A DNA stretch of 64,000 nt from Ptychodera flava. Its lineage: Eukaryota > Hemichordata > Enteropneusta > Ptychoderidae. Shown here piece after piece: positions 45,495 through 57,826 of this stretch (positions within the stretch are counted from its first letter, which is position 1; each line of letters starts with the position of its first letter). The stretch covers positions 46,354,137-46,418,136 of the forward strand of contig NC_091928.1 in NCBI RefSeq assembly GCF_041260155.1. Reading direction: 5' to 3'. The notes under the pieces are model-generated. The model was given only the letters and a program-made list of their open reading frames with translations. It was not told the origin of the DNA and did not search any database. Position numbers and translations under genes: made by a program.

Positions 45495-47216
45495 AGTATG
45501 TGCAATGTATTTACTGTTTTTGACACACTCTCTCTAGAAAATTGATACACTACTTTTACAAGATCAGGACTAAATTGTGTAATGAACTTACGTATTGAAA
45601 TAGTACCAAACCGTATTCTGTATCATAGCTATGTTTCATGATGAAACACGATATGACAAACACAAACAGCACAGAACAGACAGACAACAAACAAGAACCG
45701 GACAGTCAGTACACACAACAAAGTCAAATCTAAATAATGACCTCCTGTAAACTGCAAGTCATATCAGGCGTTTTGAAAATGGTAAGCGCATTCTGCTAAA
45801 ATGTGACACCTGCCATATATTAATCTGAAAGTCAAATATGAAATGGTCTTAAACCTACAGAAAAATGTCACAGATGCCGTGAGTGATCATTTGTTTAAGT
45901 GATACATAAGACGTATCTGTCAGTTCATGAAGCCTGCAATAAATATAAATGTCTCATACTTATTTATCAGTTCATGTCACCTGCCAAAAGCGTTTGAATG
46001 TAGAGACAAGTCTTTGTCTTGAGTATCCCTGATTTACAATCTTGCAAGAGAGATGGCTGTGTCTCTCCACAAAATCACCAGATGAACTACATGCCCTAGC
46101 TTAGCGAATAAGGACTGGGCAGAAATTACAGGGGGGTGGTCGGTTGTTTTTTGGCGTGGGTCGCCATTTTCGCACAAGCATTTTTGAAGGGTCGTGAAAC
46201 TTCACGTATACCTTTGGGGAGCGTCACCTTTTTTTGCACAACACATCTAAATATAGGTTTGCTAATTTTATTGTGAATGTACTTTCCTTGAAGCGGGATG
46301 TAAAATGTACACGTGTATTTCTACAAATTGTGTTTGTTTTTACCGAAAAATTTTGATTCACTATACATGGTAGTCTGTGTGAAAAGTATGAGCAATTTTT
46401 TCCAATATAAAACAAGCAATACCTGTGCATTTATAGACGTTGATTGACATAAATGTTATTTATTAGAATAGGGTGGTTACAAGTGCATATATGTACAATA
46501 GATTTGATTTTAAAGTTCCTCCAAAAACGTAAATACACTATAAATTTGATTCTATGAGAAAACTATAAACAATTTTTCCAATATTAAACTAGCAATATCT
46601 GTGCATTTATAGATGTTGGATAATTGACATAAATAACACGATTGGAACTAATTAAAGATAATTGGATTTTCATATTTTTCAAATTTCTCAAAAATGTTAG
46701 GTGCCCTATAGTTGAATATCGCAATATTACAAATTACTCATAAAAACAAGTATGTACTATAAAAAGAAAAGTAGGTAAGATTACATTTGTAGATGAAATC
46801 GACATTACTTCTCCATCCAATTATCCCACAGTAGTTCAAATCGTGTTAAATGTACTTGGTTAGAATAGGGTGGTGACAAGTGCATTCACTGTATGTGTAC
46901 AAGAAATTCAATTTTTGAATTTCACTGAAACTGTTGAATCACTATACTTGGCGACTATATGAAAACTATGATTTCAGTTGCTTCTGCCACTACTGTCTGT
47001 CTGACGCTTGTTGTTTTGCCGCCGTCTTCTCGCATTATTGTTGACTGCTGTCTTCAGAACGCTCACACGGATGCGAATTTACAACTTCTACACCTGCAAT
47101 GGAACGAAAGTATATGTTACAAACAAACAAAGAAATAAACAAACAAACAAACACGCAAGCAACTGATGAACAATCTTAAACTTTTTACTTTTAATAACAT
47201 TTTTTCTGATTCAAAG

Positions 47217-49896
47217 ATGGCGTCGTTTATGGAAGACAGAGACTTGGTAATGAGCATAGTAGCTCGCTTCAAGGAAGTGATGGAAGACGAATCCACTAAG
47301 CAGAAATACAACCAAAGAATGGACCCGAACAAGGCTGACCCGACAAGACTGATCGCCATAATGAATGATATCATAAACGAATGCGCGATCATCGCACTAA
47401 GCGATCATGGGGTCGATGCGGAGCAACTTACTGTCAGGCTGCCTTCGCTAGTGAGAAAACATTACGGCAATGATAAAGAGGTAAGGTTTGATGCATTTTA
47501 ACAACATTTTAGATGCACGTATCTAAGCGTCATAACCTTTCAAATTCGTGCAAAAATTAATATTTCACACCCAACGTTGCGGACGCCGACGATTTTCTGA
47601 CGTAAGTTTACAAGCGCAGGTGATCACAGTGTGTGGAAAGAGGAGGTAGGTGTGCTCGACCACAAAGATTATTTTCAAATTGATTAATTTCCGGAAAATC
47701 TTTCTCCACGAAACTGATGCGGAGTCAACAGTTAAGCTTATGGCAGTCAGCAGGGCTGTGGTGGGAGGCGCAGCCAAACTTATATTCACTTTCAATTTTG
47801 TTTCAGGTCTTGGCATTGATGTCATTCATGGCACAACACGGGGCAAGGAGTTGGATAGGGGACTTGAAAGTCGGCGATACCAGGCCAGACGTTGACCTTG
47901 TTGCGATAGAGACAAAAGGAAAGATATCCTTGTCTGATCTGCATATCAACAAAGAACGCCCTCTTGTGATAGTATCAGGATCAATCTCCTGACCACCGTT
48001 GATGGTAAGACTAGCAGCTCTCGTTTCAGAGTAGATTCGTATTCTCACCGTATGCAGTGGCACAATTTGCAAGTAGACTTGCAAGATCTTTTAAGAAATT
48101 CTATGGTAGATATATGGGAACATGGTTTTCCAAATATGACACAACTGTTGCGCAAATGATGCGTCTGGATGCGTGGCAGTATTCCCAACTTTGACTTTAC
48201 ACGGTAGCTTCACTGAGTTGCCATTGATTTTGACTCTTCAGGACCATGATTGAAGGGTGTGGCATGCTAGCAGGGTACGCTTACTCATTCTGGACACTTG
48301 GTACCACCACTTATAATTGTATTCGTGGTTCAAGATGGTCCTTCATTATCTTGTAGTTATTTTCTTTTTTGATATTTTATACTACAGAACCTAGTAATTT
48401 ATTATCTTGTATGATTTGGATTATTGAATTTGTTTTGACGCCATATTGAGTATAAAAGGTTTGAACGTCATAAGGTAACCATCCATTATTTTCTATCACA
48501 CAATGTCGTAAACTTTCTATTCTTTCGTTTTCGTATTTTTAATTTTGTTTTTCAGGCCATTGTTCACAGTGGCGCCCTGTCTTCCCTGCACCGTGACTAC
48601 AAAGATTTAGCCGAGTTTCTCTACATCTACGTAATCGAAGCTCATCCACGCGACGGCTGGGCGTTGGGGGCGCACTACAGTTCCCACGACAGTCACAAAA
48701 ACCTTGATGAGAGAATTGCTGCTGCAAGGTTCGTTAGTGTTGTCAATTTGTTGTCAGTGTGTGCGATTACATTGCAATAATCAATCACTTCGGAATATCA
48801 TCGATATATGTTACTTGCGATCGATAGACCTGTCTGTTTAACGAGTGGATTTCGATTCGCGGGTCGAAAAACACCGTCAGAAATATACAAAAATGTGTCA
48901 GATAAGTCGTTCACAATTGAAAAACAAGTAAAGATCGTCCACAGGTACAAATGTACGAAATACGTGCGCATAATATTAAGGTAGTGCGACCTCAACGTTG
49001 ATACCAGTGTTAACTTTAACTGAATCTTTCCATTAAGGTAGAATGCATCTCGGGACAGATAATCGATCTCTACTTTTACACAACTTTTATGATTTTACTA
49101 AACCACTTGTGTGGGTTCATTGTGAAGCATACTCTTTGAAATTCGAAAGTTTTATTCCCCCCTTGAGTTAACACAGGGATGATGGCCACTTTTAATTTAA
49201 ATTATCAGTAAATATTGAAAGATTCATTTCTTTAGTACCAATTTTGCACGGTGACACCTGATTTTTATTCTTGATTTCGAAAGAAAATATTTTAATAATT
49301 GCTTGAGAAACTTTCATAATTAAGAATAGAAGTTTGTGTCATCGTCCAAAGTTTTGAGTTAGAGAAACCAATTTCCTTAAAATAACGAGATTGGAGATTT
49401 AAATTGGCTAGTATACATTATTAAATGTTCTAAACTATGATTAGATAAAAATACAATTTTGGCGTTTTGCAACACTAGGTTACACCGTCCACACGTCTAT
49501 TTGTAAAGTATTTTTAAAAGTTCACAGTCCAAAAAACTGTCACTGTCTCGAGGCGCACTTCACCCAAATTGTAAAACAATCTGCGCAACATTCATTTCAA
49601 AAGAACATGATGGCTTTATCGACTTCATCTACAGGCGACTGGTCGCAGCCGATACGAAATTCCAAACGTTTACAACCGACACTGAAGATCTAAGTAAAGT
49701 CAGAATGGTCGTGGACACCATGGGAAACGTCTTCGCTGAAACCTACGCCGGGCAGCCCGATCGGGTTTTTGTTATTGAAGACAACAAAATGGCTTACATC
49801 GGTGAAACCATCGAAGAACAGTGTGAGAACCCTTACAAATTAATGACGGATCACCTCAAAGAGTGGCTGTCTGGTCGATTTCCGCCCAAAAAGTAG
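47217..49896 (+). CDS. dio: Iodothyronine-deiodinase-like selenoprotein, gene D
   Basis: Exons 47217-47480, 47807-48004, 48556-48728 and 49635-49896 (264, 198, 173 and 262 bases; intron phases 0, 0 and 2) give 298 residues. The TGA at 47990-47992 in VSGSIS-U-PPLM is selenocysteine (residue 150). The thioredoxin-like approach to the active site (IGDLKVGDTRPDVDLVAIET...RPLVIVSGS) aligns with the vertebrate pattern P-D/N-V-L-G-R-PLVLNFGS. Exon 3 reads AIVHSGALSSLHRDYKDLAEFLYIYVIEAHPRDGW, exon 4 VVDTMGNVFAETYAGQPDRVFVIED to the end EWLSGRFPPKK. The SECIS lies 169 bases past the stop and AATAAA at 50152. No N-terminal membrane span is encoded in exon 1. The acceptor-like AAAG directly before the ATG leaves an upstream exon possible. 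This is the most compact and complete copy. Confidence 0.92.
47990..47992 (+). other. dio: Selenocysteine codon (TGA) of gene D
   Basis: In-frame TGA followed by CCA CCG TTG ATG and the donor gtaaga. It sits at the deiodinase active-site position. Confidence 0.9.
49025..49140. repeat. Dispersed repeat in intron 3 of gene D
   Basis: AGAATGCATCTCGGGACAGA and ACACAACTTTTATGATTTTA match 40440-40560 and 62880-62970. Confidence 0.7.
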
Positions 49897-49958
49897 ATGA
49901 CAGGGAACGACAGTTCAACAATGTGACTTTATTATAATCTGTCATCGATTCGCCTGCA

Positions 49959-50030
49959 CTGAAAGATTCGAACGTTTGAGGGCGCTCCGGGACCGGGAGG
50001 GTGAGAGCGCCCGATTAATTTTTTTCGTCT
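49959..50030. mobile_element. Hairpin MITE in the 3' UTR of gene D
   Basis: CTGAAAGATTCGAACGTTTG, GAGGGCGCTCC...GAGAGCGCCC. It occupies the same position relative to the SECIS as in gene C, with a decayed right end. Confidence 0.65.
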
Positions 50031-50064
50031 AAAATGCCCAGAGCGTGGTCAAATCATGGTCGTC

Positions 50065-50103
50065 ATGACGATACATTGTCAAAGTAAACACTATGTATCC
50101 GAT
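50065..50103 (+). promoter_or_regulatory. SECIS element of gene D
   Basis: Quartet TGAC / CGAT, the exact eukaryotic pattern. Helix II pairs GATACAT with ATGTATC, with a U-U mismatch and then GT with AC. The apical loop is CAAAGTAAAC with AA at the expected distance. A lower helix can form between AGCGTGG (50042) and CCACGTAGCT (50121). The form is type I, with a single open apical loop. Confidence 0.87.
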
Positions 50104-50151
50104 TAAGTGCACCAATACTTCCACGTAGCTCTGTTCGTTTTATACTTATCT

Positions 50152-50157
50152 AATAAA
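50152..50157 (+). terminator. Poly(A) signal of gene D
   Basis: AATAAA 49 bases after the SECIS core. The same arrangement is found in gene C (42851-42856). Confidence 0.7.
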
Positions 50158-50199
50158 TCACATGTACACCGCATGAAGGAGTCTGTTTTTAAGGCTATT

Positions 50200-53100
50200 G
50201 ATGGGGCTATTTTAAAACACTAACCGTGTAGTACCTTGTTTTCAGAGTTTGCCATCTTTTTGTTGCAGTAGATGGTAAAATGCAGTGCAGGGGGGAAAAC
50301 CGGATATTCGGTTGGCATGGCGACAATGAAGGAAAAAAAATAAAATTTGATTTTTTGAGCATTTTGACCGACATTAGCCCAGACGATGGCCTTAAATGAT
50401 TTAGGTCCCATGTGCCGGAGGCAGACTAAGGGCCTATGTCAGCAGTCTGTCCGTCTTTGTGCGTGTCGATCGGTCCGTCCGTCCACCTAGAGACCAAATA
50501 TGTAGAGTTCGATAAAAGTACTGTACCACTTATGACCAGGTTCTGTATGAAAATCTAATTGAAGATTATCTAGAACTCAGCGGAATATCGTACATGTATC
50601 TTGCTGAATTATGAAAGTATTATATAATTATGAGTTTTCCATAATTTTCAAAAATTTCCATTAATTAAAGAGTTATTTTCATGAGCATTAAGAAATATGT
50701 TGGTAGGGACAATTTATCTGATATTTCTTGAAATTAGCATATTTTTTATATTTGCATTTTTCGGAATTGTTTGGTCTTTTTTGTCAAAGTTATCTCTTCG
50801 GGAACAACTTGTCCATTAGTATTGATTTGGACGTTAGGTTTTATAAAGGGCGACCTGATTAACATAACCCCCAAAAAATCGAGAAATCTAAACATATGCA
50901 GTTTTGGAGGCAGTTTTTATCTTTCTTTTGTCATAACATCATACAGTTTACAGGTTCCTAGGCATGTCCAAAGCAAGAATGAAGGTTTACCTGTCAAAGT
51001 TTTGGGATGACCTAAATTTGACCGATACGGTGAGTTCAAAATGCCTGCCATGAAAACTTCTTTTACTCCAAGATTTCAGAACGAGTCTATACAAGCAGAA
51101 GGCGAGAAAAATATTGACGTAATTTTGAGAGTCCCGATTTACCCCCCGCGGTCGAATTATACCTGTTTGAGTATGCCTGCTTATCGGATTAAAGTTTGAA
51201 GGGGCGTTGACGATTCATCCTATCTGATAGGTATGCGTGAATATTGAACAGCTAGGCATTCTTCAATAGTGGATTACTGACTATGACGATTTGAACAGTC
51301 ACAAATTAAACAGAAAGACCACTGATATGAAAGATCTACTTGTGTCGATGATGGCAACAAATATCATGTATGAACAAGCACGCGATTTCTGAAATAATCG
51401 CCAGCGTGCATAGTAATAGGGAAAAGTTGTTATCTTTGGGTCGATTCTGTTTTTTCTGGTAGGTCATAAGTAATTTTGACGTGTTTAATTTTGGATTTTT
51501 CATTTCCCGAACACATTGATTGCAGTCGACATGTATTTAATAGTTGACATGTCAATAGCAGTGCATAAGGGATACAAATAAACGATAAAAATATAAATAA
51601 TAAATTACTAATAAATAAACGCAGAAACAAATAAGTATAGTAAGCTAATATCACACTAGGGCTGGGCCCATAAGCTCGTGCAGCTCAATGTTTGTAATTT
51701 CAATAAAGTGACAGTTCAGAGTCCATAGTAGTTTTGGATAAAGAAATCTTAAAGACACTCCTCTTCGCCACAAGTGTTGATAGCCTCGTGCCAGCCTGCG
51801 TGCGCCAAGCTCGCTGAGTTTAGACCGACTACTCAGCGCTGCAGCGTACTCTGTGCCAAGGCGCCGCGCCGGCGGTGACAGGGGCCATGACCCTTGACAC
51901 AACTTGAAGACGGCTGACAGCGTGCAGCGCGCACACGGCTGATGTGCTGTCGAATTTCAAATGTTTTCAATACTTTTCCGAATTACCACTGCTGGAGCTT
52001 ATTCTACATCGCTTGGTATAAGAAACAACTTCACGATCTCAGTTTCTCGAAAAACGAAAATTAAATTTTTTCCAGTTTCCTAACACATATGGCGGCAAGC
52101 TTGAGTTTCAAATATTGGTAAATAGTAGATAATTTGTTTCTCTTCTACCAAATTTTTAAGGGCGACCCCCGGTTTTTATTTTTGATTTAGTAAGAGAAAG
52201 GTTGACAGTTTTATTGAGGAAAGTTTGTGCAAAAGTGTTAGTCTTTCACTTTCGTGGGGCGTATCACCTGAAGTTCCTTTTTATTTTAGATGGTATTTCA
52301 CCACTACCCACAAGTTACCAATCCAACGATCTGATCCCCGTATTAAAATTGAATTTATCGCTATTTTAAAACTGAAATACCAAAATTTTACCCCAATTTT
52401 GAATTTCTCCAGTCGAGTGTTAGCAGTAATTTGGCACGAACTGAACAGAATACGCCAGTCTTTGTTTAGTGACGTCCGTTTATAACTGATAAGTGGTCAG
52501 GTACTTTCTGTCGGATTCGGAAAAATGAAAACTTGCGATCTTTGAAAATGTCAAGACTTCCTGATTTTCAAATGAGCTGTACAATTACTTATATCTTTGA
52601 AACGCACGGAGACAAAATGTGAAATTTTCTAGCTTCTCGTTTCTTGCGTCATGCCGCAGTCTGCTTAGGCCATTCAGTAAAGAAACTGTAAAGCATCCAC
52701 TTTCAAAATGCAGTAACAAGTCAATCATCATGCAAAAATTTGATTGTAAATCTAGAGAAGCATTTTAAATTACCGGATATACTTGAAATTCAAAATGGCT
52801 GCCATCCATGTATTTTCTCAATTGGGAAAATCATAATTTTTGTTTTTCACAAAAACAGTCCGATGCTATTTTTTTTACCTAATGAGCTTCAAAATGAGCT
52901 CTCAGAAGAAGTAGGCCAAAACTCAGTGAAAGATTGAAACTACGAGTACTCAGTGTCCAGTGGATGCATTCCAGCTAAAATAAAAGTTGCTTCAAACTGT
53001 ATATTTGTGAAAAGGTTGATTATCTAACTGTTGAAAAATGTATCGGATCCTTGGTCCGGTATGCTCGGAAAAATACCCCTCTCTGAATGGGAAAATTTTA
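50200..53100. other. No gene seen
   Basis: AT-rich sequence without supported exons. Frames such as 51651-51902 (minus) have no recognised family. A stretch near 51590-51610 is AATAAAT-rich. Words resembling the intron 3 sequence of genes C and D recur at 52075-52300 (CCCGGTTTTTATTTTTGATTT), so parts are probably old dispersed repeats. Confidence 0.5.
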
Positions 53101-53109
53101 TGACACAGT

Positions 53110-53215
53110 CAACAAGATCAACAAGATCACCCTACTTCGCTTACATCACACACTCCCGCAAATAATGGTATAGTCTCGTGACATGGACCACAAACAGTGC
53201 AGCCGGTGTTCGGTC
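53110..53215. repeat. Copy of P450 first-exon flank without the exon
   Basis: ATCACCCTACTTCGCTTACA, CGCAAATAATGGTATAG, TCGTGACATGGACC and CAAACAGTGCAG match the segment 60592-60682 just upstream of P450 exon 1b. Confidence 0.7.
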
Positions 53216-54450
53216 GTGTTAAAGGGGGGAGTCCTGCCACATTTTGAGACTTTTTCGTTTGACTTGGGGCATATACTATAGTTCTGGTTGTCAATGAAAT
53301 TGGTATTAATAAAACAAACATTTACACACAAACTGAAGCTTATTTGAGCGGTTTTTAGACGGTTGTATTATGTTATTTCGACGAAAACACGGGAAAAGTT
53401 GCACTTTTCGATTTCCATCATGGCGACATTTTCCGGAAATTGCCGAGCTCGCCCCGTTTTGGCGTAAGTAGCTGTGACGTCACTAATAGAATGTGTGATG
53501 GTGACTTCGTGCATTGACTATGGAGATAGTGATAATTTCATGAGTGAAAGCAGTGCAACTGAGAATATCATCGTCACAGAAGATATGACAAAGCTGTTCA
53601 GAATTTACAGGCCTGCAAATTTTAACAGTCGGAACCTTAACTTAAACGAGAACAAAAGCGGAACTCTTGTTGACCGTCGCGTCAGTGACAAGCCCACCGT
53701 GACCACAGTCAAACACACCAGTGCACTACCGTACACACAACCGCAAGCTAACAAAATATAAATATAAGTCTGGAGATGCCATCCCACCTTATTATTACTT
53801 CTCAACACAAATTGCCTCGTTCAAAATCTGTATATAAAAATTTGAATTACACCATGACGCTTGTAGATAAATGTAGTAGAGATCAAGTTGAAAATTGTCC
53901 ACCGTTTATAACATAACACACATCTTTCCTATCAACAGCTGGAAGTGGAACAGGCTAGGCTGAGGGTCATGTTAGCATAAACACCAAAGGTAGTATTCTC
54001 GCCGCAAAATCTTCAGTTTGGCGTTACAAAACCTCACATGAACATTGGCACTTTTAAAAATATGTGACCGTAAAGACATTTCTAGCCAAATTCTCGGGAA
54101 GAGATAAATTAAAATTGACATGATGTAAATATCGGGCACACTGGCACCCGAGGCCGGGCGGCTCAGCCGGCCATTTCTGTGACGGAGTGATCAGAGCTAC
54201 GCTTCCGCAGTTTTTTTCTTGATTTAGTGTCAGCGATATAAATCACAGTGTTCATTGTTTCATGACTGCGAAATTCTCAAAGAAGCTAAAATATTTTAGG
54301 GGAAGACTTAGTCGAGCAGAAGGGAACAGATGACGACAACGCGACTGCTTCGTCAACAGTATAACTTCTTTGCTACACGTTGTGTCACTGTTACTGGCAG
54401 CGCCGTGCTGTATTATACACAACCTATCGTTCAGTCTCGCAAAGAGTCAG
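53216..54450. other. No supported gene
   Basis: A 95-codon plus-strand frame at 53474-53761 (MTSLIECVMVTSCIDYGDSD) has no recognised family and no clear splice context. It could be a small exon or chance. The surrounding sequence is unremarkable. Confidence 0.35.
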
Positions 54451-54453
54451 TCA

Positions 54454-54589
54454 ATCACTACGTAGACTGAAAGATTCAGTCGCGTGCGGGCGCTCCGGCG
54501 CACTGCGACCTACGACTGGGTAAAGGGTCGTAGGTCGCAGTGCGCCGGAGCGCCCGCACGCGACTGAATCTTTCAGTCTAATCACTACG
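54454..54589. mobile_element. Perfect 118-bp hairpin MITE with 9-bp target duplication
   Basis: The element at 54463-54580 has two 54-base arms that are exact reverse complements (TAGACTGAAAGATTCAGTCG at the left end) around the 10-base loop TGGGTAAAGG. ATCACTACG flanks it on both sides (54454-54462 and 54581-54589). The 9-bp duplication would suit Mutator-like elements. It is the youngest member of a family also seen at 13097, 42641, 44226 and 49959. Confidence 0.93.
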
Positions 54590-54599
54590 TAAACTTTCT

Positions 54600-56830
54600 A
54601 GGAATATAAAATTAGATATCTCCTAACGTTACTAATTATAGAGTCACACATGCATGGGATATAGTACTTGTATTCATTTATTTATTTACAATCACTTTCG
54701 TAAAGCATCTGAATCGGCGATCAGTCTTGGGGGATGTAAACACGCCATACTTCTCCGCGGCCCCCGCATCCTTGACATGTTTTGGGCAACCTGTCGCAGT
54801 CTTGCTGCTGTTCTCGCTCTTGTCCACAGTTGATGATGATACACGCGAAGCTTTCTGGTGACAATGGTCGTACTGGTATGGCATTGCGATTACATAATTG
54901 ATGTAGTAACTCCAGGAATTGTAAAGTCTATCTTACCGTACATCTGGCTTCCGAACCGTGTTCATTCTAAGTCACGGCACTCGAAAATGTGCACCGCAGA
55001 AAACGCTTGTCTGAATGCCTCTTTTCCGACCCTTTCTTGTAATTTTGTCAAATGCGGCTAATACATCATCTTAAAATGCAATAAACTGACAATGGGCTGC
55101 AGTTACTTCAGCCACCAAAGGCGTAACTTCTCACCATGTTGAAGCCACAGCGGTAAGCATTCGCTATGGCCGAGGTGAACACACTCACTCGTACATTCTA
55201 TTAGTTACGTCATTTCCGGTGGCAATGCCCGCGAATTCCGAAACGACCCGAATGGCAGCTAACTTCAAAGTCGCACAACATATTGCATTTTAATAATATT
55301 TCACCGCGTCGTTTCCTTGGGGTGATGCATTTATTTGATAAAGTGGGAATGGCAAAATCATGTAGCATGGCTCATTTTAAGAAAAATTAACTTTGAATTT
55401 ATGCGGGACATACACTTTAAGATTCCGCCGCCGAGAAAGCTAACCAATTTTAGTGCGCATGCGTCATATTTACCAAATAGTTGAATACCAATCACCGGGA
55501 GACTGCCTTGTCGACGACGTTGACGCGATGGACGTGATGTTACGTTTCCACAGCCTGTATAGGAAACGGAGCTGATTGCCGCGCCGTCGCTTCTCCTTGA
55601 TTCCTGCGTTGATACTTTTAAGTGCTTGGCATGTCTAAAATTTAGTATTTGCAGGGCTTTGGGGCGTTATTTTGATACCCTTTGCCTAAAGGTGAATTTA
55701 AAATATCACACGAAGATTGTGAAGTGTTATTAATTTTACAACATGCTCCATACAGAAAAAGAAACACACAAAAGCGATTCATATCTTATTTGGTGTGCAA
55801 ACACCACTACCGAACGTCCAAAAAATGTCACCTTTATCGGTAACACGTGACCTTCATCGGCAGGTGGTGTTGCCGACAACGTTGCCTACCGCCGACGGTG
55901 ACCAACAGTTATGGTAGAAATGAGAAGCTAACGAGACTTCACTCAGAATAAATGCCGTGGTAGTATTTACTATTTATCGTGCATTATAACGGAAAATAAT
56001 TCACAAATGCGATTCAAATCTGCTACGTCATTTCTCTTGTCGAGAAACTCATAGTATAATAGTACAAAGCCCTTGTTTGTAATTCGTCAGAATCTGTAAC
56101 TTAGATGCACTTATAAGACAAAGACTTTCCGCAGCACAATTGTACGTTGTACATATGATTGACTGAAACAGTCTGTTGAACTCCTCTCCGCATGACATAC
56201 GCATAGAAAAGCTACTTGTGTGCAAGCATCATTCTTATCAAAAATTGAAATTAGGTCTCGACTAAAATTCAGATGTCAACTGTAGCAATGCCCGTTATAG
56301 TAAATTAGCTTTGTTGGAAAAAAAATAAGGGTAATGTTAACTTTGGTGCTGTACTGCAGTAACAAGTGTAATGTATCTTGATGAACTATTTACCATACTC
56401 TCTATATCATGCAATTCTGCCACCGACTCCCTTAGGGTAATGTAATTTTGTACTTTCGCATTATAGATGCAAATTACATAATTTTGAACATCCACTCATC
56501 AAATCAGGAAGCACCAAACTTAATATAAAACTGATATTTTCGCAATATTTGGAGAAAACTTAGTTGAAGAAAATGTGGTGATTTATTGCATTAGTGAAAA
56601 CCTGAAATGCGAGTGTAAGTACGATTTCACAGATTGCGTAAAAGTGGATTAGTGAGTGTGATTTTCAAAGCTGTCAACAATTTTCACCATTATCAGTGTG
56701 ATTAGCATTCGTGTTATACTGGTTGCCGTCATGTTTTGCTCATTTACAAGGGCTTTCCTTGTGAGGCCAATCAAATCAGAGTTCACGAGAGTGATTTCCC
56801 ACTTGCCTATCGTATAATCATAGGGAACCT
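54600..56830. other. No supported gene
   Basis: Mixed composition. Around 54670-55060 there are frames on both strands (for example YQYDHCHQKASRVSSSTVDK on minus) that could be a decayed coding fragment, but no family is recognised. Nothing else is seen. Confidence 0.4.
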
Positions 56831-56839
56831 AGAAATCTG

Positions 56840-56841
<2 letters not shown>

Positions 56842-56875
<34 letters not shown>

Positions 56876-56890
56876 ATTGTTGTTGTTTGT
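56842..56890. repeat. (GTT)n microsatellite
   Basis: About 15 GTT units with small interruptions. Confidence 0.95.
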
Positions 56891-57826
56891 ATTGTTGTTT
56901 ATGTTTATAAGTCGCGTTGTTGTTGTTGACCAATAAAATCTAACGAGCATAACTGTTATGTTGTTGTTTCAGACGTAATGTATATAAGAAACGCTACAAG
57001 GGCACTATCATTACTTGGCCCGATACAACTTTCTGCTAATGTACACTCTCTTCATACGAATGCCCCGAGGAAAGCCCAAGACCAAAATTGCTGTCTTTTT
57101 ACCCAAATTTACCTTCATCCTTCATTGTGCATGGGTTTGTTGCACCAAAATTTCAGTATTACATTTTTGTCTTTATTCTCTTAACTCTGTAGACCACGAA
57201 AGTAGGTTGCACAGCCGACTGCAGTGACCTGCAGTGAACGAGCACTGTGTGGTCGACGCCTAGCGCATGTCCTCTCTTCTACGAACAGCCCTGATCAGTA
57301 GCAATTGTTTTAGCCAGCTTACTACCGCAAATAAACCGTAAAGTTCAAATGCACTTGAATAGCACAAGCGCCAGCACTATGCGTGTATTAGCTTTAGTCT
57401 TGCCAGAGTCTAGCCCCGCAAAAATGGCAGCTCATGCGGTCTTTTTCTAACGTGTTGCTGTGCAGCTCCAGCCGTTACAGGCCGATGCTGCAAAGCAAAC
57501 ACGTCAGAAAAGCCGGCGCACGATCCGTGGGCTACAATAATTGCACCTAGCCTGGGTCATTCTTAGCCCTGACATGGTACCTTCCTAGCTCCCATGGCCC
57601 TGGGTACAATACTGCGTTTTCAAGCGTGGCGTGAGAGGCCTACCGCCTCCCATCCAGCACCGTTTAACACCGGGAACGCACAGCATCATATGCTGGACTA
57701 AGGGTTCTTTTATGGTTTTGTGAAACACACAAGCCCTGCTGTGTGCAGCAGTATGAACGCAACGTCTATTATGTTAATCCACTTGCGACCGACATTATAT
57801 GAACATTTGGAAGTCACTATCATGTT

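Larger units (their letters stand above)
43320..46960 (+). repeat. Segmental duplicate unit D (upstream region)
   Basis: Collinear with units B and C by the shared landmarks. It carries two insertions absent from C (44414-44650 and 44649-45494) and a half-hairpin MITE (44226-44280). From about 46230 to 46970 it contains an imperfect tandem motif of roughly 180 bases (TGTGCATTTATAGA(C/T)GTT, GGGTGGT(T/G)ACAAGTGCAT). No gene is supported. Confidence 0.8.

Noticed and set aside
53474-53761. 95-residue frame as a host gene
   Set aside because: No recognised family, splice context or conservation is visible, so it is kept only as unannotated sequence.
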